Position numbers and translations under genes: made by a program
Assembly (NCBI GenBank): GCA_002310075.1
Contig: DBXU01000181.1
Coordinates: 1-13,403, forward strand
Origin: Bacteroidales bacterium UBA1204
GTDB taxonomy: Bacteria; Bacteroidota; Bacteroidia; Bacteroidales; F082
DNA: 13,403 nt
Reading direction: 5' to 3'
Notes under the pieces: model-generated
Database searches by the model: none
What the model saw: the letters and a program-made list of their open reading frames with translations, nothing else
Told to the model about the DNA's origin: nothing
Part shown: one piece after another, positions 6,896-13,403 of the stretch
Position numbering within the stretch: position 1 is the stretch's first letter
Layout: every line of letters starts with the position of its first letter

Positions 6896-9463
6896 TTAGT
6901 GGATAATCGTAATGCGGCGTATCGCTTGTCCGTTGGGCGATTGCACTTTGACCAAATACATGCCTTCATTCCAGTCCGACACGTTTACTCTCATCGCATG
7001 TCCATCAGCAATAGCGTCGAATATGAGCTGTCCAAGCGTATTATAAACCGACACATGGTTCATTCCCTCCGACTCTATGCTGAAACTATGATCGGCAGGA
7101 TTCGGGAAAAGATTCAAAGCCAACAGACCGTTTTCGTCCAATCCAGTAGGAGAATAATACACATGCAGATAGAACAAGTTGGGATTATACCTAACTGATG
7201 CAGGAGAGGAAGTGCAATCGGTGGCACTATAATAGGCATACAATCTATAATAATAGTCGCCCTCCTGATTGGCGGTATTATCAGTATAACTGGTGGCCGA
7301 GGAGCCTAACAACTTAATCCTTTCATAGGCACCTTCTTCGCCGCGTTTCCTATATAAGAAATAACCGGTAAGTCCTTCGCTTTCAGCCGGCCTATCCCAT
7401 GACAATTTGATTCTATAGTTGTTCCCTGTATATTCGTAATAGAAATTGGTGGCAGCCATGCAGTCGCCCGCTGATGCACAGGTTTCGTTAGATTGTTCCG
7501 TCTCACCACCCATACCAATACCGGCCACCGTATAGCAATGACCTTCCGTAATTCCTTCGTCAACATAAGTATGGCTTTCAGGATCATTGACCATCGCATA
7601 AAGCTGCTCGTCGCGATAAATATTGTATCCAAGATCGGGAGTTGCGCCTTCCACCTCCCAAGTCAAAACGGCATTACCGTCAACCATATCTGCCCTCAGG
7701 TCATATGGGGCCACATAGGGTTGTTCATTACCACAATCATTGCTTGCGACAAAAAAGACTCCTTCTTCCATGCCCGAAGAATTACCTTGATAGGTAAACA
7801 CCGTACTATTGTCAGAGTCCTTGATGATTACGGCAATGCTATTGACAGTTGTCGCAGGAGCAGTCCAAGCGAAACTGACATCGCCCAATGGCGTAGCGAA
7901 CTCCAAAGACTGGGTTGCAGAATTAGTGATCGTCATGCGTCTGATCTCTTTTCCTGTCTTGCTCAACAAAGAGACATAACCTCCATTCCAGCCTTGGAAA
8001 GCGGACGATTGCATGATAATTTTCCAATTGCAAGTAGGACCAACAAGCACTTTATCAAGATATGCCAATGCGCCATGATGTCCATCGGTGACGGCATACA
8101 CCGCATAATCGTATACATCAAAATAAGGAATTGATTCATCCACAAAGCTCATCGATGCGCCAGGAGTCACATTCTCATCTGAATAAACCACCTGACCATC
8201 ACGTGTCACTACGATTTGATCGATAGAGGCTAAAGTTTGATTGGTCAAAGTTTGAGTTGGATTCGTCCACGAAATGGTAGCAGTAAGGGAATTATCACTT
8301 GAAGGCTCTGCGGACAAGTTGGTCGGTGCCTTTGGAGTGGCAGCATATATTTCAGCTGGCACATAATTGTAAATAACACTCTCACCATCCGTATAGTTGT
8401 GGTCATCCACATTGTACCATCCATCGTTACTTCCACTCCATCCCCAGTTGAAGTGAACCATATCATTATCATTATATCCATCCAGCACATAAGCATGGCC
8501 TCCACCACGATGTACCATAGGCCAACGCATATCTATAGCATTGATAATCAATTGCATATATCCTTCATGACTATAATTCTCTCTATAGAGATTAGCCATT
8601 TGGTTGGTATAAAAGAAATAAGCAGGCATGCTTTCGCACAATCTACCTGTAACGGCACCACTACTTCCTGGACGATAGTTCATGTCAACACTGACACCTG
8701 CATGATAAATCAATTGTGCGACAGCCTCAATCTGTTCTTGAGGAGAATCAGCAGTAATAGTAAGCGGCATATTCTCCCAATCATAGGTAGCAGCACCGAA
8801 ATTGACAGTCAATGGACCATATTCCGGATGGTCTTCAGGAACATAGGTGTGGCTTCCCTGACCATGGGCCGGATGATTCCAATAACGCATCAACTGACCA
8901 GCCGCTGTTGCCACGCAACCAGCATAGCAATGGCCTCCAGGACCATCGGAAGCTGCAGGACAGAAATAATTATAAGGATAGTTCTGATTCCATTGTGTCT
9001 CAACAAGATACTCATCTTCTCTACCTCCATGACGCGAGACCAATCTGCCAGTTTTCTCAAGCATCGCCCAATCGGCAGCAACTGAAGCCTTGGCAGATGA
9101 TGCTTGCGAGGCTTCCATTATGCCTTGACGAATGAGTTCGAGATGATCAACCAAGGCAGGAGCCATGTCATCGATATTAAACGTACGCTCATCGGAATAG
9201 GCGATGATAGGGCGATAATTATCGTCGGCCGACATAATAACAAAGCCTTTTTCTCCAACATTAAAGACATAATAGCAAGTCTCTCCTCTTTCTGCAAAAG
9301 CAGTATACACGAGATTCAGCTCTGTGCTTTGTCGAGTCAGCTCAAAGTTGGCTGTCACAAACAATCGGCCCAAACGCTGTGCCGTTTCTTGACTGACCGG
9401 CTTGGCGCTCATCGAAACGCCCAACAAGGCAAATGCCATTAAGAGAATGAAATTCTTTTTCAT
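6896..9463 (-). CDS. Secreted C10 cysteine peptidase with T9SS sorting domain, array member 2
   Basis: This 855-aa paralogue of the 4181-6799 gene has the same order of parts: a signal peptide (1-20, ending MSA); a prodomain (about 21-135, with GFVIMSADDNYRPIIAYSDE); a catalytic domain with WNQN at 158-161, Cys183 in AGCVATAAGQLMRYWN, His323 in GGHAYVLDGY, and N339-W-G-W-S-G; an Fn3-like module (379-477); a beta-sandwich (478-577); two Fn3-like modules (about 585-670 and 671-772); and a type A sorting domain (about 781-855, FPNPADHSFSI to RRITIIH). Its closest relative in the window is member 1: both share the near-identical segment SYTDNTAN followed by EG and a YYY-rich strand. The gene starts 79 bp after member 3 ends. 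No TAnnTTTG box lies in that gap; a stem-loop does, so it is probably co-transcribed with member 3. All catalytic residues are present and activity is expected. Confidence 0.93.
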   Translation of the reverse strand: MKKNFILLMAFALLGVSMSAKPVSQETAQRLGRLFVTANFELTRQSTELNLVYTAFAERGETCYYVFNVGEKGFVIMSADDNYRPIIAYSDERTFNIDDMAPALVDHLELIRQGIMEASQASSAKASVAADWAMLEKTGRLVSRHGGREDEYLVETQWNQNYPYNYFCPAASDGPGGHCYAGCVATAAGQLMRYWNHPAHGQGSHTYVPEDHPEYGPLTVNFGAATYDWENMPLTITADSPQEQIEAVAQLIYHAGVSVDMNYRPGSSGAVTGRLCESMPAYFFYTNQMANLYRENYSHEGYMQLIINAIDMRWPMVHRGGGHAYVLDGYNDNDMVHFNWGWSGSNDGWYNVDDHNYTDGESVIYNYVPAEIYAATPKAPTNLSAEPSSDNSLTATISWTNPTQTLTNQTLASIDQIVVTRDGQVVYSDENVTPGASMSFVDESIPYFDVYDYAVYAVTDGHHGALAYLDKVLVGPTCNWKIIMQSSAFQGWNGGYVSLLSKTGKEIRRMTITNSATQSLEFATPLGDVSFAWTAPATTVNSIAVIIKDSDNSTVFTYQGNSSGMEEGVFFVASNDCGNEQPYVAPYDLRADMVDGNAVLTWEVEGATPDLGYNIYRDEQLYAMVNDPESHTYVDEGITEGHCYTVAGIGMGGETEQSNETCASAGDCMAATNFYYEYTGNNYRIKLSWDRPAESEGLTGYFLYRKRGEEGAYERIKLLGSSATSYTDNTANQEGDYYYRLYAYYSATDCTSSPASVRYNPNLFYLHVYYSPTGLDENGLLALNLFPNPADHSFSIESEGMNHVSVYNTLGQLIFDAIADGHAMRVNVSDWNEGMYLVKVQSPNGQAIRRITIIH

Positions 9464-9486
9464 CGTATTTTGTTTTTCTATTTTAA

Positions 9487-9528
9487 ATACAGCGGAAAGA
9501 CACTATTCTTACCGTCTTCCCGCTGTAT
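9487..9528 (-). other. Stem-loop between two peptidase genes (possible partial terminator or processing site)
   Basis: Arms at 9487-9501 and 9514-9528 (core TACAGCGG pairing with CCGCTGTA) form a 15-bp stem with one A-C mismatch and a 12-nt loop. It begins 14 bp after the stop of the 9543-11825 gene and ends 23 bp before the next start. On the minus strand it is followed by TTAAAATAG rather than a T-run, so it is not a standard intrinsic terminator. It may lower read-through, mark an RNA cleavage site, or protect the upstream message. Confidence 0.55.
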
Positions 9529-9542
9529 CCAATGTTATCAAT

Positions 9543-11825
9543 TCAATGTACCACACTAAAACGTTTTGTCACACTGCCTTGTGAAGTCTTGATGCTAATA
9601 GTGTAGACACCAGGAGTAAGATCTGATGTATTGACAACCATACCATTATCATCGCAGCGTTGTCTCAACACCACCTGACCCATCACATTGCAGATGGTCA
9701 CTTGTTCAAGTCCAGTTGCTTCAACACTCATCAAAGTGTTGGCAGGGTTAGGATATACCTTAAAGCCATCTTCAACATCTTCGCTGACAGAAGTCACTTC
9801 AATATAGACAAAATCGTGGTTCTCATCAACCCATGCAGGTGTCGACTCGCAATAACTGCGGAAAGCTGTCACCTGATAATAGTATGCGCCAGCATCCACA
9901 TTATCGAAGTACTCACGAAGTGTCTTGTCAACTGTTGCAATCTCTTCGTAGTCAACACCATCCACACTACGATATACTTTAAAGGATTGTGGCTCGCCAT
10001 CATATGACCATGAAAGCAACGTCCCAAATCCGTCTCCACTCCATTGATACTCACCACTGAGTCCCGTCGGAGGCAAGCAACCTCCGCAATCATTGTCACC
10101 CGTATAAAGGGTGGTGGGCAATTGATTCGAATTTCCAGAATAAGTATAGACCGAGCTATTGGAAGAATCCTTGATATTGATGGTCAAATTAGAAACAGCC
10201 GATGAAGGAGCCACCCAGGAGAAAGTGACATTGCCCTCGGGCAAACTAATTTGTTGACTGGTTGGCGTAGAATTGGTCATGGTAACCTCTTGCAAAACCG
10301 TACCAAAGCTGTTCTTCACCTGAATCTTGCCGCCGTTCCAACCTTGGAAGTTGGTCGTCTGGCACACAATTTTCCACGTACAAGTCGGGCCATATTGATA
10401 GCTAATCTCTGCAAAACGGCCTTTCGTATTGTTGGAAAGGAAGTACAACTGATAATTGTAGCAGTCATATTCAGGCACATTGTCCTCAAACGACATGGCT
10501 TCCCCTGGAGTCACGTTGTTTTGGGTAAAGACCTGTTGACCGTTCCGCAGTAAAACCACTTGGTCGATGTTCTCTAAAGCAGTACCATCGAGTGACTCAG
10601 TAGGATTGGTCCAGCTAATGACACCTGTTTTCGAATGGACATTCTCGACGCGAACATCCAAATCACCAGCAGCAGGGATAAGTCCGTTATAGATATAATC
10701 GGGAATCATGTCAAAGATGGCGGCTTGGCCTTGGTTGAAAGTACCGTTATAAGTGTTCAAAGCATCAATCGCATAATAATTGTTAAGCGATCCACTCCAT
10801 CCCCAATTGAAATAGAATTTACGGTCACTAGCACGATAGCCACAGCAGGCGAAAGCATGACCGCCCTCTGAATCGGCACCGCTATAATACAACGGGAAAC
10901 CTTCTTCCAGATTGGCGATCAGCATCTCTTCCCAATCATACTTGGAATAATTGTCACGATCCAAACGGTTGGCATGATCTGTGTAACGGAAATACTCAGC
11001 AATCGCTGGAGGCACCTTATACGAATTGGAGCCCGATCCTGCAGGGTCATAATTCATGTCAACAGACACGCCACAATGGTACATCAACAAGGCAACAGCT
11101 TGATAATTGCTGTTATTCACGGAGTTGGGCATATTGGCCCAGTTATAGGTAGTCTCTCCAAAATTAGCACTTTGAACACCATAATCCGGATAAGTCTGAG
11201 GCGTATAGGAATGTTCACCGACGCCTTGTTCTGGCCAATTCCAGTACTTCATCACCATCGACATAGCGGTAGCCACGCAGCCAGCATATGCACGGCCGCC
11301 AGGACCACCATGACCTGTCGGGCAATAATAGTTATAGGGGTAATCCTGGTTCCAATTGGTTGTCAACAATGGAGGAATATTGGTATGTCCGCCACGAGTT
11401 TCCAAATAATCATAACCTGTTCTTTCTACATTTGCCCATTGCGCTGTGATCTCAGGATCCGCCTCCATATTGTTCATAACGGCATAATTGATTTGGCGTG
11501 CATAATAACGCAAATAATAAGCCAATCCTTCAGGCATGCGAGCGGCATCAAAGTTTTCCCCTTCGCCGTAAGAAAGGATGGGTTGTGCTACGTTATCAGC
11601 TGAAATGATGATATAGCCATTGTCGAAATTAAACACGTAAAGCGCAGGGGTGCCACTTTCGGCCATTTCCGTATAGGCTAAATCAAGGTTGGCAACCTGT
11701 CGGGCAGAATGGCTCTGAACATATTTCAGACCCAAACGGCGTGCTTGCTCCACATCAATTGGAGAGGCAAAAATTTGGCCAACACACAAGGCAACGGCCA
11801 GCAATAAAAATAAAGTTTTTCTCAT
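9543..11825 (-). CDS. Secreted C10 cysteine peptidase with T9SS sorting domain, array member 3 (shorter, variant active site)
   Basis: This 760-aa protein is the first-transcribed and most divergent of the three peptidases. It has a signal peptide (1-20, ending IFA); a prodomain (about 21-135, GYIIISADNVAQPILSYGEG); a catalytic domain with WNQD at 158-161, Cys183 in AGCVATAMSMVMKYWN, His323 in GGHAFACCGY, and N340-W-G-W-S-G; an Fn3-like module (about 385-481); a beta-sandwich (482-583); only one further Fn3-like module (about 585-680, where the sisters have two); and a type A sorting domain (about 686-760, YPNPANTLMSV to KRFSVVH). The position following the catalytic His that is Asp in both sisters and in SpeB (GHAFVIDG) is Cys328, giving an adjacent Cys-Cys pair. 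The nucleophile and His are kept, so it is probably still active, though specificity or redox sensitivity may differ. A -7 box lies 44 bp upstream. Confidence 0.92.
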   Translation of the reverse strand: MRKTLFLLLAVALCVGQIFASPIDVEQARRLGLKYVQSHSARQVANLDLAYTEMAESGTPALYVFNFDNGYIIISADNVAQPILSYGEGENFDAARMPEGLAYYLRYYARQINYAVMNNMEADPEITAQWANVERTGYDYLETRGGHTNIPPLLTTNWNQDYPYNYYCPTGHGGPGGRAYAGCVATAMSMVMKYWNWPEQGVGEHSYTPQTYPDYGVQSANFGETTYNWANMPNSVNNSNYQAVALLMYHCGVSVDMNYDPAGSGSNSYKVPPAIAEYFRYTDHANRLDRDNYSKYDWEEMLIANLEEGFPLYYSGADSEGGHAFACCGYRASDRKFYFNWGWSGSLNNYYAIDALNTYNGTFNQGQAAIFDMIPDYIYNGLIPAAGDLDVRVENVHSKTGVISWTNPTESLDGTALENIDQVVLLRNGQQVFTQNNVTPGEAMSFEDNVPEYDCYNYQLYFLSNNTKGRFAEISYQYGPTCTWKIVCQTTNFQGWNGGKIQVKNSFGTVLQEVTMTNSTPTSQQISLPEGNVTFSWVAPSSAVSNLTINIKDSSNSSVYTYSGNSNQLPTTLYTGDNDCGGCLPPTGLSGEYQWSGDGFGTLLSWSYDGEPQSFKVYRSVDGVDYEEIATVDKTLREYFDNVDAGAYYYQVTAFRSYCESTPAWVDENHDFVYIEVTSVSEDVEDGFKVYPNPANTLMSVEATGLEQVTICNVMGQVVLRQRCDDNGMVVNTSDLTPGVYTISIKTSQGSVTKRFSVVH

Positions 11826-11869
11826 AGTTTTAGGATATTGTTGTTATACATTAATACATAATAAGTTTG

Positions 11870-11877
11870 CAAAAATA
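11870..11877 (-). promoter_or_regulatory. Putative -7 promoter box for the peptidase array
   Basis: The minus strand reads TATTTTTG 44 bp before the 11825 start codon. The 23-bp tandem repeat overlaps it and fills the -33 region; TTTG occurs in each repeat copy but 9 and 32 bp away rather than 19-21. This is the probable start of transcription for member 3 and, by read-through, member 2. Confidence 0.5.
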
Positions 11878-11919
11878 AAAAAATGGCAAAAACCACAATA
11901 AAAAAATGGCAAAAACCAC
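11874..11919. repeat. Perfect 23-bp tandem duplication
   Basis: The unit AATAAAAAAATGGCAAAAAC plus CAC occurs at 11874-11896 and again at 11897-11919 with no mismatch and no spacer. The second copy supplies one arm of the terminator hairpin with 11920-11924; the first copy repeats that arm and its T-run. It lies between the 12002-13264 gene and the peptidase array and reaches into the array's promoter. It looks like a recent slippage duplication. Confidence 0.9.
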
Positions 11920-11931
11920 GCCATATTTTTT
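11900..11931 (-). terminator. Probable terminator of the 12002-13264 gene
   Basis: On the minus strand ATGGC (11924-11920) pairs with GCCAT (11910-11906) across a 9-nt loop, extended by an A-run/T-run (11926-11931 with 11900-11905, one bulged base) and ending in TTTTTTATT. It lies about 70 bp after the stop codon at 12002. The GC core is only 5 bp, so termination may be modest. The tandem repeat offers a second possible right arm at 11883-11887. Confidence 0.55.
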
Positions 11932-12001
11932 ACTTTTTTTCAAAACGAAACAGTTACTTGTTTCAAAGAAAAATACGAAAAGACTACGGGAAACAATGCC
12001 A

Positions 12002-13264
12002 TCAAGTTTTTTGTTCCTTTTTCTTTGCCGCCGGGAACAAAATATTATTCAGAATAAGACGATAACCAGGAGAATTGGGGTACATGTCTAGTTCGGTAGG
12101 CGGATCACCCACAATATGCTGGTAATCCTCTGGATCATGGCCGCCCAAGAAGGTCCAAAAACCATTGCCAAAATTACCATGTATATATCGATCCTCATTC
12201 AAGGCGGCATTATCTCCCAAAACCACCACCGAGGGTTTTACACATGCTTTGTTGAATGCAGTAGTTTGGCCCATAAAGCCTTTCACAAGACGCTCGTGAC
12301 ATTGCGTGAGCATTGTAGGAACGGGGTCCCATTTAGCAGAAAAATCAAAAAGCAGGAAATAATCATTCTGCTCGTTCACCAGACGCGAACGTCCTTGGGT
12401 AACATCAATGTTGGAGATTTCGTATTCCTGCGGATTGGTCGACACCTTAAAATCGGTGAAAGCAAAGCAATTGTCATAATCAAGACGTTGTGGATCACCG
12501 CTGCGGATAGGGTCACCATCAAACATGTAATCACAAATATCCAATCCCTCTGCCGCCAATGCCACATCATAGCTATCGGGCGCTGAACACATGGCAAACA
12601 TGTAGCCACCACCAGCCACAAACTCCCTGATTTTCTTGGCTACGGCAAGTTTTAGCTGCGACACCTTGGCAAAGCCCCATCGCCGTGCTGTGGCTTCTTG
12701 TTGTTGCACATCTTCCTTGTACCAAGGATAGTTACGATAGCGGGCCCAGAACTTGCCGTATTGCCCCGTAAAATCTTCGTGGTGCAAGTGGAGCCAATCA
12801 TAGGTAGGCAGCACACCTTGCAGCACTTCGTCATCGTAGACCACATCATAGGGAATTTCAGCATAGGTCAACACAAGCGTGACGGCATCGTCCCAAGGCA
12901 GGTTGTTTTTGGGAGCATAAACTGCGATACGAGGTACTTTTTGTAATTTCATCTCGTCCATGTTCACGCCAGGGTCAGCGATTTCGGCGAGGATGGCATC
13001 GGCTTGCGCGTCGGCGATGACGTTGTACGACACGTTACGCATCTTGCACTCACGCTCAAACATCTCGTGGTAAGGAATGAGGTAACTCCCTCCCCTATAG
13101 TTCAGCAACCAGCTGATCTCCACCTCGCGTTGCAGCACCCAATAGGCCACGCCGTAGGCTTTCAAGTGGTTGGTCTGGGTATTGTCCATAGGAACAAGAA
13201 GATACGCACCTTGAGAAGGCGACACCAAAGCTAGGAAAAGCAGCGTGTAAAACAGTTTTCGCAT
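12002..13264 (-). CDS. Exported protein of the Bacteroidetes family labelled 'asparagine synthetase B' (true function unknown)
   Basis: This 420-aa protein has a signal peptide (1-20, MRKLFYTLLFLALVSPSQGA) and a mature part that begins YLLVPMDNTQTNHLKAYGVA, which I recognise as the opening of a well-conserved Bacteroidetes family usually labelled 'asparagine synthetase B'. Other marked blocks are WLLNYRGGSYLIP (52-64), PRIAVYAPKNNLPWDDAVTL (111-130), YDWLHLHHEDFTGQYGKF (155-172), FVAGGGYMFAMCSAPDS (215-231, Cys226), FSAKWDPVPTM (308-318), VKGFMGQT (327-334), GGHDPEDYQH (374-383) and a lysine-rich end FPAAKKKEQKT. I see neither the N-terminal Cys2 glutaminase nor the ATP-pyrophosphatase SGGxDS motif of real asparagine synthetase, so that name is doubtful. 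The GGGY-x-FAMCSA turn resembles the nucleophile elbow of class I glutamine-amidotransferase or ThuA-like folds, but this is inference. A -7 box lies 26 bp upstream. It probably acts in the periplasm or at the cell surface. Confidence 0.75.
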   Translation of the reverse strand: MRKLFYTLLFLALVSPSQGAYLLVPMDNTQTNHLKAYGVAYWVLQREVEISWLLNYRGGSYLIPYHEMFERECKMRNVSYNVIADAQADAILAEIADPGVNMDEMKLQKVPRIAVYAPKNNLPWDDAVTLVLTYAEIPYDVVYDDEVLQGVLPTYDWLHLHHEDFTGQYGKFWARYRNYPWYKEDVQQQEATARRWGFAKVSQLKLAVAKKIREFVAGGGYMFAMCSAPDSYDVALAAEGLDICDYMFDGDPIRSGDPQRLDYDNCFAFTDFKVSTNPQEYEISNIDVTQGRSRLVNEQNDYFLLFDFSAKWDPVPTMLTQCHERLVKGFMGQTTAFNKACVKPSVVVLGDNAALNEDRYIHGNFGNGFWTFLGGHDPEDYQHIVGDPPTELDMYPNSPGYRLILNNILFPAAKKKEQKT

Positions 13265-13290
13265 CTTGTATGGCTACTAAAAACAATGCG

Positions 13291-13298
13291 CAAAAATA
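13291..13298 (-). promoter_or_regulatory. Putative -7 promoter box for the 12002-13264 gene
   Basis: The minus strand reads TATTTTTG 26 bp before the start codon at 13264, in the 43-bp gap after the preceding gene. A -33 element would fall inside that gene's last codons, and no TTTG is seen there. Confidence 0.45.
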
Positions 13299-13307
13299 TA
13301 AAAAACT

Positions 13308-13403
13308 TCAATACTTCACATACTGCTCCAAAAGCGGGTTCACCTCCCCTTCTTCCTTGATCAGTCCCACCAGCTGCGCCCAGTTCTTGATCATGCCGCG
13401 CTT
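13308..13403 (-). CDS. C-terminal end of an unidentified protein (partial)
   Basis: An open minus-strand frame enters from the right edge and ends at TGA (13308-13310), giving 31 codons: KRGMIKNWAQLVGLIKEEGE followed by VNPLLEQYVKY. The frame is in the same direction as the next gene, 43 bp before its start, and the residue mix (amphipathic, helix-like, no low complexity) looks like real coding sequence. I do not recognise the family from this tail. No signal or membrane feature can be judged. Confidence 0.6.
   Translation of the reverse strand, partial: KRGMIKNWAQLVGLIKEEGEVNPLLEQYVKY

Noticed and set aside
6449..9442. Two antisense frames of exactly 112 codons (6449-6787 and 9104-9442) at matching places in two peptidase genes
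   Set aside because: They lie opposite the homologous signal-peptide and prodomain regions, so equal length and similarity follow from the paralogy of the sense genes; no independent coding signal is visible.
11874..11919. CRISPR-like repeat
   Set aside because: There are only two copies, directly adjacent with no spacer and no cas genes nearby; it is a simple tandem duplication.
11947..11964. Small inverted repeat GAAACA/TGTTTC with a 6-nt loop
   Set aside because: The 6-bp AT-rich arms are too weak and too likely by chance, and no T-run follows directly.
11883..12091. Short plus-strand frames beginning MAKTT in the intergenic region
   Set aside because: They start within the A-rich tandem repeat, have low-complexity products, and overlap the terminator and the end of the 12002-13264 gene.

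Overview
The window is a stretch of chromosome from a member of the Bacteroidota, most likely a host-associated Bacteroidales. Three observations support this. Four secreted proteins carry signal peptides, and three of those end in type IX secretion (T9SS) sorting domains, a system confined to this phylum. The intergenic regions repeatedly show the Bacteroidetes -7 promoter box TATTTTTG (consensus TAnnTTTG). The gene families also fit: a membrane pyrophosphatase, C10 peptidases of the interpain/PrtT/periodontain type, and a Bacteroidetes-specific family often labelled 'asparagine synthetase B'. No mobile element, CRISPR array, tRNA or rRNA was seen. Assignment below order level is not possible from the sequence alone.

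Layout. At the left edge (1-599, minus) is the N-terminal part of hppA, an ion-pumping membrane pyrophosphatase. A 274-bp divergent intergenic region follows, with a well-formed promoter (TTTG at 743-746, TATTTTTG at 767-774) and a perfect 20-bp palindrome just after the predicted transcription start. From there a compact plus-strand operon runs 874-4106: a bifunctional-nuclease-domain protein with a UVR motif, a NupG-type nucleoside permease, thymidylate synthase (thyA, overlapping the permease stop by ATGA) and dihydrofolate reductase (folA). Permease, ThyA and FolA form one thymidylate/nucleoside unit: uptake of nucleosides, methylation of dUMP, and regeneration of the folate that ThyA oxidises. 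A strong bidirectional terminator at 4126-4161 separates this operon from convergent genes.

From 4181 to 11825, all on the minus strand, lie three tandem paralogous secreted cysteine peptidases of family C10 (872, 855 and 760 aa). Each has a signal peptide, an inhibitory prodomain, a catalytic domain with an intact Cys/His pair and an N-W-G-W motif, several beta-sandwich/Fn3-like modules, and a T9SS type A sorting domain. The gene transcribed first (9543-11825) lacks one Fn3-like module and has a Cys where its sisters have a conserved Asp beside the catalytic His. The array looks like a duplicated set of exported digestive or virulence-type proteases held as inactive precursors until outside the cell. 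Upstream of it, still on the minus strand, is a 420-aa exported protein of the family annotated as 'asparagine synthetase B' (12002-13264), which shows no recognisable asparagine synthetase domain. The C-terminal 31 codons of an unidentified gene reach the right edge.

The regulatory layout is regular. Four of the six minus-strand genes have a TATTTTTG box 26-75 bp before the start codon. The middle peptidase gene does not; a 15-bp stem-loop precedes it instead, which suggests read-through from the gene upstream. A perfect 23-bp tandem duplication has copied half of the probable terminator hairpin behind the 12002-13264 gene. I found no convincing undescribed system. The most useful leads are the peptidase array, with its module loss and active-site variation, and the functionally mislabelled exported protein beside it.
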